A program made the translations under genes and the position numbers. The notes beneath the pieces were generated by a model. It searched no databases and had not been told where the DNA came from. It saw only the letters and a program-made list of their open reading frames with translations. This document shows, one piece after another, positions 31,083 through 34,020 of a stretch of DNA of 34,020 bases. The DNA is from an uncultured Bacteroidia bacterium (GTDB lineage Bacteria > Bacteroidota > Bacteroidia > Bacteroidales > Prolixibacteraceae): the NCBI GenBank assembly GCA_903902325.1, contig CAIUUO010000227.1:1-34020 (forward strand), read 5' to 3'. Each line of letters opens with the position of its first letter. Within the stretch, counting starts at the first letter, position 1.

Positions 31083-33952
31083 TTGAGTCGGTTAATTCTT
31101 TTTTTCCGCTTGAAATACCAATTCTCCAAAACTATTGCTAAAAATACAAAAATAATCAAGCCAACAAAATATCCCACCTTAGTTTTAAATAATGGTGTTT
31201 GTTTACCAATGGAAACGTAACCAAGCCAGAAATAGGGATGTGCTTTCATCGGATCCGCCTGGGAGATATAACTGATTTTGGCTCTCCTCAATGCTTCATC
31301 CTTCGAATATCCGTTTTTGATGTTCCTGTAAAATTCGATCATCATGTTCGAACTGGAGACATCCTCCACATTCCATAGGGTCATGATGATACTCGGACAC
31401 CCAGCAAAAAGGAATGCCCGGGCCAGGCTCATGACACCTTCCCCTTTCTGAAGTTTACCTGAACCCGTATTGCATCCGCTTAAAACCACCATATCCGATT
31501 TGAGCTTCAGGTTATATATTTCGTAGGTATTTACAGATCTTTCATTCTTCCCTGAGACATCGGGCGAAAAAACAAGTTTTGAATACAGTGGCAATGTATC
31601 ATTGAGTATTGTATGCATGGCCAGGTGTAAAATGTCGTATTTCCCTGCATTTTGAAGAAAAGCCTGTCTTGTTGCCTTTTCGCCCGTAAGTTGGTCGCCC
31701 TGCATGAGTGTCGTCAGCCCGGCAACTTCAGTTTCTGCACCAGGCAAAGGGAGGAATTGATCGTCTTCAGAAACGGAAGACTGAGATCCGCTAGTATAAT
31801 CAGGGGCAAATGCTCCGACTTTATTGTTGAATTTCATGCTGCTCTGAAAATAGTAATAGAGAAGAGTCGCAGAATAGGTATAGGATATTGCATGATGATG
31901 AACCACATAATCCAGTTTTCCGAAATCCATTCGGGTCGTATCTGCCGGTGATTCAAGGAATGCATCGAAAGGCAGATAGGCAAGTTTATCGTCGGGAACT
32001 ATCACAAGCCTGTAATTTTGTAAGAATGGTGTGACAGGCTCGATGAGTATTTTGTAAAGTTCTGAGGCGTTTCTTGTAAACTTAATGTAGTCGGCTTTAT
32101 GGGTTTTAAGAACCAACCCATTCTTGATAAATTGCAGGAAATGGTCGACAGTATCATCAAAGCCGGCTTTCAACGATTTTCGAATTATTTTATACTCATG
32201 GCTTGTTATAGCGAAAGTGTATATATCACGGGTACTTCTTTTTCTGTCCTCACTGATAAAATATTCAATGAAAGCTTCCCTTCTGTCGAGCGACTGCTGT
32301 ATTTTCTCCACAGAAACCACAGGATCGGCATATTTGTACTGGTAATAGCGCGGGTATTTTTTCTCGAAGACACTGATCATTTCCTGATAGCTTTGTGTAA
32401 GCCCGAATACCTTGTCTTTCCAAAGATTTATTTTCTTCAGATCCGGTTTCTGTGAACTTTTTTCATTGAAAATCAGATTTTCATAGGTGGCAATATCCCC
32501 CTTGAGGTCCGTTTCTTCCCGAATAAGAGTATCGGGCAATTCTGAAACTTCTTTGGCTTGCAGTTCCCGCAGCATCGACTGAAAGTCGGCGGATCTGCTG
32601 CGTTCTGACAATTCAAATCCCTTGTCAAAATAGTATCTGTCATTGGTTTTTTCATACAAACGAGCTGCGATCTCCAGTGCTTCCGCAAAGACAGGATGTT
32701 CATTTTCAGCCAGGAAGAGCCTGCTTTCCTGGTTCTGGAACCCGTTCCTGATCAGTTGTATCGTTTTTACAGACAAGTCGTAGGTAGAAAGGGCCAGTTT
32801 CAATTGACCTATGTAAGAGTCCTTGTTATCTTGTTTTTCTTCCAACTGTGCCAGGAGATACAATGCGTCAGCCTTGTTTTTCATGGCGTCGAGCAGTTTG
32901 GTCTTATCAACGGCATTTTGCGGATCAGGGTTTATGCTAAAATCCACTGAAGTGAATCCCGGAGTAACAGCGATAATTGCCTTCTGAAAGTAGCCTAGTG
33001 CTATTTCTATATTTTTTTTACGTTGAACCAGAAATTTTTCCAGATTGCTTTCGTTCTCTTTCTTCATCAGGAAATTCAACCCCATATCTTTCATGCAGGA
33101 AGAATAGGATACACCTTGATTACCTCCTGTTTTTTCAAACAGGTCCATTGCAATCTTGTAATTGGCCATTGAGTTCTCAAAGTCCTCCATATCAAGGTAA
33201 ACCAATCCTATGTTCATGAATATCAAACCTTCCTGGATAAAATTCTCCCCCAAATCTGCTTTTCCCACTTTAAGTGCTTTCTCAAAACAAGCAATGCTTT
33301 CGTTATATAACTTTTTTTTATATGAAATAAAGCCTTTGAGGTTCCATTTTACGAAATTGTTTTTTCCAGGTGTTATTAATTTAAAGTCTTGGTTGTTTAA
33401 CTCTTCCGCATTTGCAAGCTTATTATAATCCAAAAAAAGTTGGGTTTGATTAATCAGTAAGCCTTCGTAATCCGAAGAATTCTCAAGTTTGAGTGTCCTG
33501 TAAATTCTTATTGCATTTTCATAGTAAGTCATGGCTTTCTCAAAATCTCCCTTGTTATTGAAACAGATGGCCAGATTGGCCTGTACAGATGCAAGTTGCC
33601 TCAATTTATTCTCACCTTCCCGGAGATAAGCGGATTCTGCCTTTTGATAATATTCGACTGCCTGATCATAAGATCCAAACTGAATTTTAATAGCACCCAG
33701 GTTTGTTAGGACATTAGCGACAAGCACAGAATTTGGTCCATTATTTTTATTCCTGATCTGTAAAGATGTGTTGAAAAGTTTCACAGCATTGTCATAGGAA
33801 CCATTGGCATATTCCTGCTTTGCCTGCATATAGGGATCCACTTCAACTCCTTCCATTCCTTTCTGTGCAGAGGCAAAAAAAGCTGTGAAAGTGAGCTGGC
33901 ACAAAAGTACGGGCCATATAATGGTTTTTCTTGTCACGAAACTTCGTTTCAT
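31079..33952 (-). CDS. Secreted, C-terminally anchored TPR-CHAT (caspase-like) protein
   Basis: 957 residues from the ATG at 33952; an in-frame GTG at 33964 adds four. A signal peptide (RKTIIWPVLLCQLTFTAFFA, then SAQ) is followed by at least six tetratricopeptide repeats up to about residue 300 (for example YDQAVEYYQKAESAY and GDFEKAMTYYENAIRIYRTL), then a long helical region. The CHAT domain spans about residues 620-915, with the likely catalytic His780 in LHLAMHT and Cys827 in VVLSGCNTGSG, followed by LFAGCPSIIMTLWNVED and HPYFWLGYVSIG. A single membrane helix (YFVGLIIFVFLAIVLENWYF) and a basic KRKKR tail end the protein, so the TPR and CHAT parts should face the periplasm. CHAT is related to caspases and separase. 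The sigma-factor gene is coupled downstream. Confidence 0.93.
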   Translation of the reverse strand: MKRSFVTRKTIIWPVLLCQLTFTAFFASAQKGMEGVEVDPYMQAKQEYANGSYDNAVKLFNTSLQIRNKNNGPNSVLVANVLTNLGAIKIQFGSYDQAVEYYQKAESAYLREGENKLRQLASVQANLAICFNNKGDFEKAMTYYENAIRIYRTLKLENSSDYEGLLINQTQLFLDYNKLANAEELNNQDFKLITPGKNNFVKWNLKGFISYKKKLYNESIACFEKALKVGKADLGENFIQEGLIFMNIGLVYLDMEDFENSMANYKIAMDLFEKTGGNQGVSYSSCMKDMGLNFLMKKENESNLEKFLVQRKKNIEIALGYFQKAIIAVTPGFTSVDFSINPDPQNAVDKTKLLDAMKNKADALYLLAQLEEKQDNKDSYIGQLKLALSTYDLSVKTIQLIRNGFQNQESRLFLAENEHPVFAEALEIAARLYEKTNDRYYFDKGFELSERSRSADFQSMLRELQAKEVSELPDTLIREETDLKGDIATYENLIFNEKSSQKPDLKKINLWKDKVFGLTQSYQEMISVFEKKYPRYYQYKYADPVVSVEKIQQSLDRREAFIEYFISEDRKRSTRDIYTFAITSHEYKIIRKSLKAGFDDTVDHFLQFIKNGLVLKTHKADYIKFTRNASELYKILIEPVTPFLQNYRLVIVPDDKLAYLPFDAFLESPADTTRMDFGKLDYVVHHHAISYTYSATLLYYYFQSSMKFNNKVGAFAPDYTSGSQSSVSEDDQFLPLPGAETEVAGLTTLMQGDQLTGEKATRQAFLQNAGKYDILHLAMHTILNDTLPLYSKLVFSPDVSGKNERSVNTYEIYNLKLKSDMVVLSGCNTGSGKLQKGEGVMSLARAFLFAGCPSIIMTLWNVEDVSSSNMMIEFYRNIKNGYSKDEALRRAKISYISQADPMKAHPYFWLGYVSIGKQTPLFKTKVGYFVGLIIFVFLAIVLENWYFKRKKRINRLK

Positions 33953-34020
33953 AAGGTGTTTCACAATTCGATTGATGTAAATTAAATTAAAATTTGGTTA
34001 CCAATGTAAATATTATTTTA

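Noticed and set aside
31079-33952. Craspase-type (type III-E CRISPR) TPR-CHAT protease.
   Set aside because: The protein has a signal peptide and membrane anchor, and there is no Cas7-11, crRNA array or other cas gene in the window.

Overview
The window looks like a chromosomal segment of a Bacteroidota bacterium, probably Bacteroidales or Marinilabiliales-like. The evidence is several promoters of the Bacteroidota type (TTTG about 19 nt upstream of TAnnTTTG), family content typical of the phylum (a SusC-type TonB receptor with a carboxypeptidase-like plug extension, DUF3822 next to rsmD, S1 with a TTLGD tail, a membrane LytTR protein, a TPR-CHAT protein beside a small sigma factor), and a tRNA without an encoded CCA end. 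I see no phage, IS element or CRISPR array. Most of the window is housekeeping or metabolic; the accessory-looking part is the right end.

Layout. 1-900: a Lys/Pro/Ala-rich protein of unknown role. 886-7253, all minus strand: a TonB-dependent receptor preceded by a clear thiamine pyrophosphate (TPP) riboswitch, so very probably a thiamine receptor; a diverged GIY-YIG-like protein; an acyl-CoA ligase; and aldose 1-epimerase. 7541-8479: a metallophosphoesterase, separated from the convergent guaA by an inverted pair of repetitive palindromes. 8559-13630, minus strand: rfbD, a phosphohexomutase and a secreted DUF1080 protein form a tight operon, followed by guaA, whose leader carries a 9-bp tandem repeat with inverted copies. 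13833-15516, minus strand: a CYTH triphosphate-binding protein and an unusual tandem adenylate kinase whose second half has lost key catalytic residues.

15802-22130: ribosomal protein S1 with a long repetitive acidic N-terminal extension, RNase Z, a convergent RecD-like helicase, and the overlapping pair DUF3822-rsmD. 22346-30495, plus strand: tRNA-Asp(GUC), a small secreted protein, a membrane-bound LytTR regulator, nitronate monooxygenase, a C-terminal processing protease, an overlapping PnuC-type transporter and NadR-like kinase (probable nicotinamide riboside salvage), serine acetyltransferase and an RlmL-type rRNA methyltransferase. 30510-33952, minus strand: a secreted, C-terminally anchored TPR-CHAT (caspase-like) protein whose stop codon overlaps the start of an ECF-like sigma factor.

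The best candidates for new biology are the TPR-CHAT/sigma pair (possibly envelope sensing by a protease-like protein, with no visible anti-sigma factor), the tandem adenylate kinase with a degenerate half next to a CYTH protein, and the repeat hairpin that ends just before the guaA start codon. All motif readings are by eye; no searches or folding calculations were run.
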